DNA of 58,924 nt from Pirellula sp. (GCA_021736575.1 JAIPFP010000004.1:1-58924); one strand, 5' to 3'. Counted from the first letter of the stretch, positions 34,626-44,114 are shown. Made by a program: numbers and translations. The notes: generated by a model not told the origin, from the letters alone.

Positions 34626-37013
34626 TTGCCTAACCCATATTCTAGATCGAGAGCTCATTTTTTTGGCTCGCCGATATCATCCGACGGTGCACTGGTTTGG
34701 ATTGCGACTGCTGTTGCCGTTTGGTTTCTACTGAGTTGCGAACAAGCTATCTCTCAAGATACGGCGATTCGCTCCAGTGGAATTGAGCTTAAAGCGGAAA
34801 TGGGGTTGGCCGGGACATGGAAGGTAGGCTATCCAACAAGAACGCTGCTCTCGATCACTTCCGGTTTGACCCCAGTGGATGGCCATATCGAAGTGCAAAC
34901 GTACGATGGCGATGGCGTTTCGGTGATCGTTCAGAATCCGGAATGGGAGGTTCACTTAGCCAAAAATGAAACGAAGGAATTGGAAGCGGTTGTAAGGCAC
35001 GGTCGTAGCAATCGCCCGATTGTGATTCGCATCGTGGATATCAACAAGCAAGTCATTTTCGAGCGATCGCTGGACGCCAAGGAACGAGGGACGCCAATCC
35101 CAGCCACACAGCCTTGGATCGTTGGAATCGGAAGCGACCAATTGCAACTTGACCAAGCGTCGATGAAATCCGCGCAGGGCGCACTCCCAGAATACTCAAC
35201 GACTTCGCTGACACAGCATCATCAAATACCATCCTCGTCTATGAGCTACGAGGGGGTTGACCTGCTCGTTCTATCGTCAAGTAATACCGCGCTCAATCGA
35301 TCTTTAACGAACGCAAACACCAGCGCGATTCGATTGTGGGTCGTCCGAGGTGGGCGGTGTGCCTTAACGTTGGGTAGCAATGCGGACTCGTGGGTGGAGC
35401 ATGCCGACTTTGCGACTCTGCTGCCAGGTGTCTTTCAAGGTGTCGAGACAGACTGTGATCCAGGTCGATTCGAATCCTTCATGGGATCGCAAAACCCTTT
35501 ACCCAAATTGAATTGCGCCACTTTCCTGCTGAACTCTGGAACGATCGCGTTGGTGTCGAAAAAACCGAACCGTTCGGATTTCCCATTCATAGGAAAGTGG
35601 GCCATTGGCAGTGGCAAAGTTAGTTTTCTCGCGACGGAAATCGATTCTGCAGAACTCAAAGCATGGAAAAGCCGCCCCGAAGTTCTCAAAATGCTACTTG
35701 AGGATCAGTGGGAAAAAAAGGATCAGCGGACTGACAATCTTGTTTATCAGGGATACGACGATTTATCGGGTCAGCTCAATGCAACCCTGGATCATTTTCC
35801 GCGTTTAACTGTGGGCAACTTGACATCCGTTTCCATCATTGCCGGCTTTCTCTGCTTGATCATTGGGCCCTTCGATTACTTTGTTATTTCCAAAGCTTGG
35901 AAGCGCCCACGAGGAACTTGGATAACACTCGTCCTCGCTTCGATAGGGGGTTGTTTGATCGTTGTCGGCTTGGCGAAATCTTGGAAGCCAACCACGCCAT
36001 GCATCAACACATTGGAGCTTGTCGACATTGACTACCAATCCCAGTCGCTGATAGGACGCGGGTTCGCTCACTACTATGGTGGAGAACGTGGGGCTTTCGA
36101 TTTTTCAGCGCATCGTCGGACAAAAGCGAACGATTCGGAAACGAGCGGAACGAGCGGAACGAGCGGAACGAGCGGAACGAGCGGAACGAGCGGAACGAGC
36201 GGAACGAGCGTTTCCGTTCCGTTGGATTGGTTCGGGCAGCCTGGTAAAGGGCTCGGTGGCTTTGACTCGACGGTTGCCACGGACCGCGGAATGCCTACAT
36301 ACACCATTGTAACGACGCAATCCGACAGTCCCAAAGCGCAGCCCGCTCGATCGGCGGAAGCGACAACCAAATCAACCGGTATTTACGGGGCTGGGATTCC
36401 AGCTGCCGGAACAAAAGCACTCTTCGCTCAATGGAACGAGGCGATCCCAATAGACAAGGAGAGTCACTCGCTCTCTATGGTTGCGGGCTCGATCGATTTG
36501 TTGGAAGGGAGCTTGGCCAACCCGCTTGATATGGACTTGCTGGATGGAATCCTGATCTATCGAGGTCGAGCATATTCGTTGCCCACACGGTTGCGAAAAG
36601 GAGATCAAGTTCCCTTTTCTTCCATGACATTGCCCAAGGATGTGGTGCGTCGATTGCAACGCCGTCAGAATGTCGGTGGCGAAGAACGCAGTTCGCCGTG
36701 GAAGCCCGCAGACACCGACAAACTAGATCGATTGCTGGAAATGATCGCTTTCCATCAGGCAGCAGGCGGGAGCAGTTACACAAGTCTCTACAACCGATAC
36801 CTTAGCAGTTTGGATTGCTCGGACGTGATCCGGCTCGATCGTGCAATACTTCTGGCTGAGGTCAAAGACGCTTCGCTCACGTGGTCGATTCGGCGTGATT
36901 CGATTCCTGTTCAGTCCATCGAAGGACAGCGCAAGACGTATGTGCGTTTGATCATTCCAGTCGCTCGATCCACCAATGCATCTTCCAATCCCATTTCGCC
37001 AAACTTCAAGTGA
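34626..37013 (+). CDS. membrane-anchored protein partnered with an ABC ATPase
   Basis: This 795-residue protein begins with TTG at 34626, the only usable start ahead of its hydrophobic N-terminal segment (LVWIATAVAVWFLLSCEQAI). A large extracytoplasmic part follows to about residue 390. Then come two membrane segments (SIIAGFLCLIIGPFDYFVIS and TWITLVLASIGGCLIVVGL), a second soluble part with a low-complexity TSG repeat near residues 506-527, and a C-terminal domain. I do not recognise a named family; the layout resembles proteins of gliding/GldG-like ABC loci. It ends 13 bases before an ABC ATPase gene, so a shared membrane complex is likely, but no separate permease gene is present. Confidence 0.65.
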   Translation: MPNPYSRSRAHFFGSPISSDGALVWIATAVAVWFLLSCEQAISQDTAIRSSGIELKAEMGLAGTWKVGYPTRTLLSITSGLTPVDGHIEVQTYDGDGVSVIVQNPEWEVHLAKNETKELEAVVRHGRSNRPIVIRIVDINKQVIFERSLDAKERGTPIPATQPWIVGIGSDQLQLDQASMKSAQGALPEYSTTSLTQHHQIPSSSMSYEGVDLLVLSSSNTALNRSLTNANTSAIRLWVVRGGRCALTLGSNADSWVEHADFATLLPGVFQGVETDCDPGRFESFMGSQNPLPKLNCATFLLNSGTIALVSKKPNRSDFPFIGKWAIGSGKVSFLATEIDSAELKAWKSRPEVLKMLLEDQWEKKDQRTDNLVYQGYDDLSGQLNATLDHFPRLTVGNLTSVSIIAGFLCLIIGPFDYFVISKAWKRPRGTWITLVLASIGGCLIVVGLAKSWKPTTPCINTLELVDIDYQSQSLIGRGFAHYYGGERGAFDFSAHRRTKANDSETSGTSGTSGTSGTSGTSGTSGTSVSVPLDWFGQPGKGLGGFDSTVATDRGMPTYTIVTTQSDSPKAQPARSAEATTKSTGIYGAGIPAAGTKALFAQWNEAIPIDKESHSLSMVAGSIDLLEGSLANPLDMDLLDGILIYRGRAYSLPTRLRKGDQVPFSSMTLPKDVVRRLQRRQNVGGEERSSPWKPADTDKLDRLLEMIAFHQAAGGSSYTSLYNRYLSSLDCSDVIRLDRAILLAEVKDASLTWSIRRDSIPVQSIEGQRKTYVRLIIPVARSTNASSNPISPNFK
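36140..36202 (+). repeat. 9-bp in-frame tandem repeat (TSG)n
   Basis: Seven perfect copies of AACGAGCGG, plus one imperfect copy (36203-36211), encode Gly-Thr-Ser units in the second soluble part of the membrane protein. Perfect identity at the DNA level implies recent expansion. Confidence 0.95.
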
Positions 37014-37026
37014 ACCGCTCTAGGCC

Positions 37027-37965
37027 ATGATCAAAACGTCGCAGCTAACCAAAAAGTACGATGACATGTATGCGATTCATGACATCGATTTAGATCTTGG
37101 AAAGGGAGATCTATTCGGCTTCATTGGCCCAAATGGTGCGGGCAAGACGACGACCATGCGAATCATCGCAACGCTCCTAACGCCGACCTATGGCGAAGCG
37201 TATGTGTGCGGTCATTCGATCTACACCCATCCAAAAGAGATCCGGCGTTTAGTGGGTTATATGCCCGATTTTTTCGGGGTCTACGATGATATGACGGTGA
37301 TCGAATACCTTGAGTTCTTTGCCGCCGCGTATCGCATCGTGCCCCAAGCGAGACGAAAACGATGCGATGAAATGTTGGAGGTGGTGGATTTGGAGTTCAA
37401 GCGTGATGCGTACGCGAATACCCTTTCACGAGGTCAAACTCAGCGTCTGGGACTCGCCCGAGTGCTGCTGCATGATCCAGCCGTGCTTTTGCTCGACGAA
37501 CCGCTGAGCGGCTTGGACCCGCGAGCAAGAATTGAGATGCGAGCCTTGATGCGACGTTTGGGTTCCATGGGCAAAACCATCATTGTCAGCAGTCACATTT
37601 TGCCGGAACTAGCAGACGTTTGCAACAAGGTTGGTATTATCGATTCGGGTGTCTTGATCGCGAATGATGATGTGACATCCATCATACGTCAAGTCCGTCC
37701 GAACATGGTCATCTTAGTCGAACCAGCAAATCCGAGCCGCATGGACGAAGCGGCAAGATTGTTGAGTAATGACGCCATGGTTCAGTCGGTTGATGTAACT
37801 TCTGGGACGTTGCGAATCATGCTCAAAGAATACGATGCAGACTATTCGTCCCTATCGACGTTACTTGTGAACAACGGAATTGCCATTCGCAAATTTTCCG
37901 AGGAAGAAATCAATCTTGAATCTGCCTTCATGGCATTCACCAAAGGGGCGGGAGCCAAGATTTAG
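37027..37965 (+). CDS. ABC transporter ATP-binding protein
   Basis: This 312-residue cytoplasmic ATPase has Walker A GPNGAGKTTTMR near residue 35-46, the ABC signature LSRGQTQRLGLA (a variant of LSGGQ with Arg), Walker B AVLLLDEPLSGLDPRA, and a switch His in IIVSSHILPEL. The C-terminal 90 residues form a regulatory ferredoxin-like extension. It belongs to the CcmA/GldA type that drives ABC-2 permeases. The gene follows the two-segment membrane protein by 13 bases; the expected ABC-2 permease gene is not present in the next positions, where a large opposite-strand gene lies instead. Confidence 0.93.
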   Translation: MIKTSQLTKKYDDMYAIHDIDLDLGKGDLFGFIGPNGAGKTTTMRIIATLLTPTYGEAYVCGHSIYTHPKEIRRLVGYMPDFFGVYDDMTVIEYLEFFAAAYRIVPQARRKRCDEMLEVVDLEFKRDAYANTLSRGQTQRLGLARVLLHDPAVLLLDEPLSGLDPRARIEMRALMRRLGSMGKTIIVSSHILPELADVCNKVGIIDSGVLIANDDVTSIIRQVRPNMVILVEPANPSRMDEAARLLSNDAMVQSVDVTSGTLRIMLKEYDADYSSLSTLLVNNGIAIRKFSEEEINLESAFMAFTKGAGAKI

Positions 37966-38055
37966 TTGTGCGACGCTCCGCGTCGCAGGAAACACGACGG
38001 CGGAGCGTCGTGCAACTCAGTCGCAGGAATCACGACGCGGAGCGTCGTGCAACTT
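37964..38055 (+). repeat. palindromic GTTGCACGACGCTCCG repeat
   Basis: The segment holds GTTGTGCGACGCTCCGCGTC, then two copies of the reverse arm (CGGAGCGTCGTGCAACT). It starts two bases before the end of the ABC ATPase gene's stop codon and reaches close to the convergent gene end at 38074. It would form strong hairpins and may act as a terminator for both genes. Confidence 0.85.
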
Positions 38056-38073
38056 AGAAGCGTTTCGCCGCTT

Positions 38074-41000
38074 TCAATTGTCTTTGTAGAGACTTTGGCC
38101 AAGCCCCTTTGCCTTAATTTTTGCCTCTGCGGCACGCCGTTCGTCCAGGATCATTTGTTCGGCGACTTCTTCACTGATCGCGTCATCAGGGGTCATCGGA
38201 TCTCGCAGGAGCTGAACAGTTTGAGACGGCATTTCCTTTCCATCGACCACGAGAATCACTCGATACACGCCGTTGGGGGCAACTCGCGGACCATTTCGGC
38301 CGCCAGCACTGGGGCCACCAGCACTGGGGCCACCAGCACTGGGGCCACCAGCACCGGGAATGCCAGCACCGGGAATGCCAGCACCGGGGCCGCGTACGCG
38401 ACCTGGCCCTCCGCCACCTGCTAAAGCATCAGCAGCACTCTCGCCGCCTGTTCCTTCACCCGCGTCGACTGGGGCTTCCGCCGTGGTTGGTTGGCTTTCG
38501 CCTGGCGTTCTCTGCGCTCCGCCCGGACCTCGTCCACTTGAAGCTCTTTGTCCCGCTGCCTCGTTGCCACTAGCACGCCCGCCCGATCCGCCTCGCCCAC
38601 CCGTGCCGCCCGGTCCGCCGGTCCGCGAACCTGCGGTTTGTTGGATAAGATCCCAGTTGACTCTGTGAAGTCCTGTAGCGGTATCGCCTTTCAATTCACG
38701 AACGACTTGCCCTTCAATGTCAGCAATGCGAATCGCGACGCTGTCCGCTTTGGCGGGCAATGAGTACCATAACTGTGCACCGGACGCTGGATTTTCCGAC
38801 GCGAATCGGCGGTTGGTTTTGCCACGGCTTGGCTCGGTCCGCCAACGAACGACTTCTTCTGGCTTAAAAAACGCGATCTGATCTTTGAAATTTTCAGGTT
38901 TCAGTTGACGCAATCCAGAAACATCGCATGCCCATAAACTGCGTCCATGCGTCGCAACCACGATTTCCCCGTTCGTAGGATGTTGCGCAACTTCATGGAT
39001 CGCGACCGTCGGTAGATTCGTATTCAGCTTGGTCCAGTTGGCACCACGGTCCAAGGAAACCCAAAATGCGAATTCCGTCCCGGCATAGAGCATGTTAGGG
39101 TTTGCGATGTCCTCTCGGAGGCAACGGGTCGATCCCCATGGAATATTCGATCGAATGGATCGCCATGTGTCGCCGTAGTCATTGGATTCGAACAAATAGG
39201 GTTCGTCATCATTAGAACGATGTCCATCGAGAGCCACGAAAACACGACCCTCTTCAAAGCGAGAGGCTTCGATTGTTGATACCCAGCGCGGAGATGGTAG
39301 ACCGAGATTGGCTGTGATGTTTTTCCATTCGGTTCCGCCATTGCGAGTCACCCAAAGTCCACCGTCATCGGTACCAGCATAAAGAACGTTGGGCGCTTTT
39401 GGAGATTCGCAAAGGGCTGTAGCCGAACCTCGCTGTGTCAACGTTATTTCCGGCGAGATTGCGACGAGTTTGTTTCCTCGATCCAACGAGCGAAAAACAT
39501 AGTTGCCTGCACTATAAAAAATCTTGGAGTTGTGATTGGACAAAATGAAGGGCGTATTCCAGTTGAAGCGGTACGATGGTCCTCCGGTCGTGCGTTGCGG
39601 TTGAATCGAAGCCCGCTCACCTGTTTTAAGATGCCGACGGCTGATTGTTCCGTTCTGGCTTTCCCAGTAAATCAAATCAGGATCTTGCTGATCCACTCGG
39701 CAAACGAATCCATCGCCGCTGCCGATCGAAAGCCAATCCTCATTGAGAGTTCCGCCGTTCTTACTGATGGCTGGACCGCCCCAAGAACCGTTGTCTTGCA
39801 ACCCACCGACGACCCAGTACGGATATTTTGGACTGATGGCAACGTGATAGAACTGGCCGACCGCTGCAGTGTTGATGTGATCCCAATTGTCACCGCGATC
39901 ATGGGTGACATAGAATCCGCCATCGCCACCGATAATCATGTGTCGACCATCGTTTGGATCGATCCAAAGATCGTGACTATCTGCGTGTACATTTCGGCCA
40001 AAATCCCCTTCGAACGTGGTTCCGCCGTTGCTGGAGCGGAATTGATTGACACCCAGGACGTAGACTCTGTTCGCGTCGCTTGGGTCCACTTTGACGACGC
40101 TGAAGTACATGGGTCGGGTGTTTAGCGAGTTCACACGCACCCAAGTTTCGCCACCATCGTTGGAACGGTAAACTCCGCCATAGAGGTGGCCGTTTGCACC
40201 TTGCATATCCTGCACATTAGGTGTTTGCCCAAAGTAGGAGTAGGAGTTGGGCCGACTTGAAAGGCCTCTGACGCGTTCCTCCCAAGTGATTTCGAACTCT
40301 TTCGACACGTCGCCGCGTTGCACCGTGATCTTCGTCTTTTCGCCCACTTTGGATTGGCGAATGGCTGCGACCAAGGCATCGTAGTCGGCGACGGGTTTTC
40401 CGCCCAGCGTCTTCACAATGTCACCTACTTCAAGCCCTACTTTTTGAGCGGGACTATCCTGAGTGATCTCCGTCAGCGAAGCTCCCCCTTTTTCTGCGTT
40501 TTCCCCCTGAATGCCAAGGAATACATTACTTTGCGCAGGAGCACTGGCCGCTTGCGGCGGGCTGCCTGGGCGAATTTCCAATGTAACTGTGGCGTCGATG
40601 GTCTCGGTACCTCGCGTCAATTTAAGCTTGACTTTATCGCCTGCCGGCCGAGCTCGAATTTGTGAAATCAAACTCTGGTAGTTTCCGGTTGGCTTGTCTT
40701 CGAATTGCGAGATGAAGTCCCCTTCCTTAAGTCCGGCTTTCTCTGCGGGTCCGTCGGCCGTAACGCGGGTCACTGCAATTCTTCCGTCGCGATCTTCGCC
40801 GGTTACGCCCATCCAAACGCCTTGTTGTTGAGGGGCTTGATTCTGGGCAGCGCCGGGGCGAGCGGACAGTTCCGATTCGAGAGTGAGACTTTCCTCGCCG
40901 CGTCGAATTTGAATCGAGACCTTTTCCCCAACTTTCTTCTTGCGGAGAACTTCCAGCGTTTGGTCGAAATCGCTGATGGAAACATCGCCGATCGAGAGCA

Positions 41001-42303
41001 ACTGGTCTCCAATCTTGAAATCGGATTTTTCGGCTGGGCTTTTGGGAAGGACTTGGGTGACAAAGGCTTTGCCATCGCGATTCGCACCGACGAGTCCCAG
41101 ATAGGCGGCAAACGGAGCCGGTCCTTTGCCGATCTCTTCACAATCGATGATCGCATAGATCGCATGAGGTGATTTGGTTTGCCAATCGGTACCGATCCGT
41201 CCTATATTGCTTGTAGGAAGACCATTGGTCAGCTTGCGCCAGTTCTTTCCACCGTCGGTTGTTTTGTAGAGACCGGCACCTGGTCCCCACTTGCGAATCG
41301 GGTCGTAGCCATCGATCCCATCGGGTTTGGCGACGGTTCCAGGCCAACTATCAAAACCATCGCGTTGTCGATCCCACATTGCAGCGATGATCGTATCTGG
41401 GTTCGTGGGGTCCATGATCATATCGATCACGCCGGTCTTGTTGTCCACAAACAGGACTTTCTCCCATGTTTCTCCGCCGTTCGTCGTTTTATAGACGCCT
41501 CGTTCGTCGTTCTTTCCGTAGAGACGGCCGAGTGCTCCGACGTATACGATATTGGAGTCTTTCGGATGAACCAGGACTCGACCAATCTGGTAAGTTTCCT
41601 TGAGCCCCATGTTTTTCCATGTGGCGCCACCATCGGTAGATTTATAAACCCCATCGCCATAGGAGACGGAGTTGCGAGGATTTGCTTCGCCTGTTCCGAC
41701 CCAAACCACGTTGGTATCGCTGGGGTCCACTGCAATTGCACCAATCGAAATGGTTTCTTGTTTATCAAATTGATGCGAGACAGTCGTTCCCTGGTTGATG
41801 GTCTTGAGGATTCCGCCGGAAGCCGTAGCGACGTACCAGAGTGATGAGTCTTTATCATGCACGGCGATGTCGGTGATTCGACCTGCCATGTTTGCTGGTC
41901 CAATCGATCGCCATTGAACGCTCTTGATCCAATCGGACTCGATCTTCCATGCCGGGGGCAGTACGGTAGCTGGCTTAGGTTCCGATTTCGGTGCCGGCAT
42001 TGCCGACGATCCTGAGGGTACCGAAACGACCGCTTTTGGCTCGCTGGCTTTTGGGTCACTGGCTTTTGGTTGTTCGATCGACTTCAACTTTTCAACGATC
42101 TTTTCAAGTTGGCTTTCAATGGCATCGAGCCGATCTGCCTTCTTGCCCGATTTTTGTCGTTCCGTCTTGGGCGTTTGTGTTTCGGGCTTGGGATCTTTCG
42201 AGACGTCTTGAGCCAAGACGATTCCGCTTGATAAGAAAGCAGAAAAACAACCGACAATCCAGGACGTTGACGCAGCGGACAATCGAAAGAACGGGCAAGT
42301 CAT
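38074..42303 (-). CDS. large secreted BNR/VPS10-like propeller protein with three PDZ domains
   Basis: This 1409-residue exported protein has a signal peptide at about 1-32 and a low-complexity lysine/proline linker. A sortilin/BNR-type propeller follows: repeated TDGGxTW strips such as STDGGATWKN and TTNGGETWEK from about 150 to 395. Three tandem PDZ domains interrupt it at about 395-680, each with the GLxxGD-type core (FKIGDQLLSI, LKEGDFISQF, LEVGDIVKTL). The propeller then resumes (SNDGGETWVR onward) to about 1130. A C-terminal region rich in Gly/Pro, partly a 15-bp repeat, follows. Family members bind glycans or peptides, and PDZ modules bind C-termini, so a quality-control or protease-partner role is plausible. 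ATG 42303 is preferred to GTG 42315. Confidence 0.85.
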   Translation of the reverse strand: MTCPFFRLSAASTSWIVGCFSAFLSSGIVLAQDVSKDPKPETQTPKTERQKSGKKADRLDAIESQLEKIVEKLKSIEQPKASDPKASEPKAVVSVPSGSSAMPAPKSEPKPATVLPPAWKIESDWIKSVQWRSIGPANMAGRITDIAVHDKDSSLWYVATASGGILKTINQGTTVSHQFDKQETISIGAIAVDPSDTNVVWVGTGEANPRNSVSYGDGVYKSTDGGATWKNMGLKETYQIGRVLVHPKDSNIVYVGALGRLYGKNDERGVYKTTNGGETWEKVLFVDNKTGVIDMIMDPTNPDTIIAAMWDRQRDGFDSWPGTVAKPDGIDGYDPIRKWGPGAGLYKTTDGGKNWRKLTNGLPTSNIGRIGTDWQTKSPHAIYAIIDCEEIGKGPAPFAAYLGLVGANRDGKAFVTQVLPKSPAEKSDFKIGDQLLSIGDVSISDFDQTLEVLRKKKVGEKVSIQIRRGEESLTLESELSARPGAAQNQAPQQQGVWMGVTGEDRDGRIAVTRVTADGPAEKAGLKEGDFISQFEDKPTGNYQSLISQIRARPAGDKVKLKLTRGTETIDATVTLEIRPGSPPQAASAPAQSNVFLGIQGENAEKGGASLTEITQDSPAQKVGLEVGDIVKTLGGKPVADYDALVAAIRQSKVGEKTKITVQRGDVSKEFEITWEERVRGLSSRPNSYSYFGQTPNVQDMQGANGHLYGGVYRSNDGGETWVRVNSLNTRPMYFSVVKVDPSDANRVYVLGVNQFRSSNGGTTFEGDFGRNVHADSHDLWIDPNDGRHMIIGGDGGFYVTHDRGDNWDHINTAAVGQFYHVAISPKYPYWVVGGLQDNGSWGGPAISKNGGTLNEDWLSIGSGDGFVCRVDQQDPDLIYWESQNGTISRRHLKTGERASIQPQRTTGGPSYRFNWNTPFILSNHNSKIFYSAGNYVFRSLDRGNKLVAISPEITLTQRGSATALCESPKAPNVLYAGTDDGGLWVTRNGGTEWKNITANLGLPSPRWVSTIEASRFEEGRVFVALDGHRSNDDEPYLFESNDYGDTWRSIRSNIPWGSTRCLREDIANPNMLYAGTEFAFWVSLDRGANWTKLNTNLPTVAIHEVAQHPTNGEIVVATHGRSLWACDVSGLRQLKPENFKDQIAFFKPEEVVRWRTEPSRGKTNRRFASENPASGAQLWYSLPAKADSVAIRIADIEGQVVRELKGDTATGLHRVNWDLIQQTAGSRTGGPGGTGGRGGSGGRASGNEAAGQRASSGRGPGGAQRTPGESQPTTAEAPVDAGEGTGGESAADALAGGGGPGRVRGPGAGIPGAGIPGAGGPSAGGPSAGGPSAGGRNGPRVAPNGVYRVILVVDGKEMPSQTVQLLRDPMTPDDAISEEVAEQMILDERRAAEAKIKAKGLGQSLYKDN
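38301..38392 (-). repeat. 15-bp tandem repeats in the propeller protein C-terminus
   Basis: Three near-perfect 15-bp units of the type CCAGCACTGGGGCCA are followed by two of CCAGCACCGGGAATG and an end unit. They encode Gly/Ala/Pro pentapeptides (GPSAG, IPGAG). The two unit types suggest expansion in two rounds. Confidence 0.9.
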
Positions 42304-42504
42304 GTTACAACTCACAGTGACGCAGAAAACGATGAAGAATTCAGTTAGGTTTGCGACGAGGTATTCTAGTCAGAAGCCGAGTCTAGTTGCAACTCAATTG
42401 TAGAGGGACATGCTCCGTAATAGACTGTCACGCCAGTCCTATCCTTCCATGATCAAGGTGTCCATGATGCCGATCGGGTCGCCCCGTTCGCGAACTCCAG
42501 CCGA

Positions 42505-43566
42505 TTATCGGACGATGACAACCGGGAGAACTTGCGACTCGTTTTTGAGAGGAGTCGACATTTGGAACCAAATCAAGTCGTCGTTCTTCGGCGATTCATC
42601 GCCTTTGATACGCAAATAAACCCGCCCAGTCGAATTTGACATTTTCCCGACGGATATCGTGATCGGTAAATCGTCGCAATGCTCAGCTTCAATCTTGAGG
42701 TGCTCAATTGGTGTGTTGCCGGAATTCAATTTTGCGATAACCTCTCCACAAAATTCCTTGGTCATAGGATCGAATCGAAGGGTCACGTAATCTGGCAACA
42801 GTTCGACATCGCGGCGCTTCTTGATTGTCAGGTGTGCTTCGCTGACTAATTTGTCGCCGACCTTTAGGTAAACTTTGCCTGATATCTGTTTCTTTGCAAT
42901 GAGCTCTGCCGGAAACTTTACCTCGACAAAACCTGCTGGACCTGACCGCACGATGGAAAACATCGCACTTTGTAACGAGGTATCTGCAACCACGGCAATG
43001 TGATCAAAAATGTTCACATCAGATACTTCAACAGGCAACTGTACTGTCAATTGTCGACCGGCTGGCTCTCCCTCGGGCAATTCCAAAGAGAATACGGAAA
43101 AGCTCTTTGCGAAGATAACCACGTTACTATAACGAAATGTGAAACCCAGATGCAAATGAACGTCGTCTCCAAGACTTGCTCTTAGGGATATTCTGTCATT
43201 GAGACTTTTCACTAAGTCCGGAGTCTTCACCACCATCTGCACGAGCCCATTCTCGCCGCTTGGGATCTCAACGGGACTGTTGAGCATCTGTACTTTGTTC
43301 GTTGTGGATCCTGCGAGTGAAAATACGAACTTTGTATCGGAGCGGTTCATTACTCTAATGAGCACCGGAACGCCTTCTCCGATTCCAGCATCCCCAATAT
43401 CGAAGGACTCAACGACGACTTTCCCTGCTGGATTAGTAAATAGATAATCTACTAAGACTGATTTGCTCGACGCTGGTGGATTTTCCTGACAGAAACACAC
43501 AACAGTCCGAACCGGCTCAACAACGAGGATGCAAACCGGGAAGAATACTCGAAACAGAAACATCAT
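42505..43566 (-). CDS. secreted Ig-like protein of AT-rich operon
   Basis: This 353-residue protein is exported: hydrophobic N-terminus MMFLFRVFFPVCILVVEPVR, cleavage probably near VCFCQEN. The mature part is beta-rich, with several repeated strand patterns (GEGVPVLIRVMNRSDTKFVF, GRQLTVQLPVEV, AKKQISGKVYLKVGDK). It resembles DUF1573-like or CARDB-like Ig modules but without clear signature, so the family is not named. The start is set at the ATG pair 43563-43566 with GGGGAAG just upstream; a TTG at 43576 also fits. It is the last gene of a four-gene operon, 135 bases after the Cys-rich gene. Confidence 0.65.
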   Translation of the reverse strand: MMFLFRVFFPVCILVVEPVRTVVCFCQENPPASSKSVLVDYLFTNPAGKVVVESFDIGDAGIGEGVPVLIRVMNRSDTKFVFSLAGSTTNKVQMLNSPVEIPSGENGLVQMVVKTPDLVKSLNDRISLRASLGDDVHLHLGFTFRYSNVVIFAKSFSVFSLELPEGEPAGRQLTVQLPVEVSDVNIFDHIAVVADTSLQSAMFSIVRSGPAGFVEVKFPAELIAKKQISGKVYLKVGDKLVSEAHLTIKKRRDVELLPDYVTLRFDPMTKEFCGEVIAKLNSGNTPIEHLKIEAEHCDDLPITISVGKMSNSTGRVYLRIKGDESPKNDDLIWFQMSTPLKNESQVLPVVIVR

Positions 43567-43701
43567 ACTTCCCCACAAAATATAGTTGCGATCAAGTAAG
43601 CCAATGAAAATCCAAGTGACTAACTGGAATCCAATTTATCCGTTCCGTTTACTCCGCTCAACATGTTATAAACCTCATTATTGCGTCCTAAAGCGATAAA
43701 C

Positions 43702-44097
43702 TTAATCAGGGCATTGGCCACCGGTACCGTAACGCTCAGAAACCCAATAATCCGAGTACTTTTCGGTAGAATATGTACATGTTGGCCCAAAAAAAGGGTT
43801 CAAAACACATTTGCAAACCCTAACTTCCCCGCACCATCTTGGATAAGGGTAGTAACCAATGTTGGTCATTCCTTGATTGCCATTTTCCACGCCAGAAAAA
43901 GTAAGGTCCCAGTCGCCACGCACAAAAAAACCGCAGTTGTCATCGACATTAGCGCATGGCTCTAAACACTCTTCTTGAAAATGCTCTGCTGAACACCATT
44001 TCATCACTTGGACGACACATTGTGCAGATACCTCCTGCCTCAATGAAATCGACAGTAGAAGAAACCCAAAACAACTGATAACGCGAGAGAATGTCAC
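43702..44097 (-). CDS. small secreted ten-cysteine protein
   Basis: This 131-residue protein starts with GTG, preceded at eight bases by AGGAG. Its signal peptide runs to SAQ (about residue 25). The mature 106 residues contain ten cysteines, spaced singly and in a CKC pair, enough for five disulphides, plus many aromatic residues. No catalytic motif is seen. Small disulphide-rich exported proteins of this kind could be structural, adhesive or toxin-like. It sits 17 bases after the preceding unknown gene in an AT-richer operon. Confidence 0.7.
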   Translation of the reverse strand: MTFSRVISCFGFLLLSISLRQEVSAQCVVQVMKWCSAEHFQEECLEPCANVDDNCGFFVRGDWDLTFSGVENGNQGMTNIGYYPYPRWCGEVRVCKCVLNPFFGPTCTYSTEKYSDYWVSERYGTGGQCPD

Positions 44098-44114
44098 AAC
44101 GCAACTCCTAACCT

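Noticed and set aside
41179-41844. 221-residue plus-strand ORF
   Set aside because: It is antisense to the propeller protein gene, which has clear BNR and PDZ motifs in its frame.
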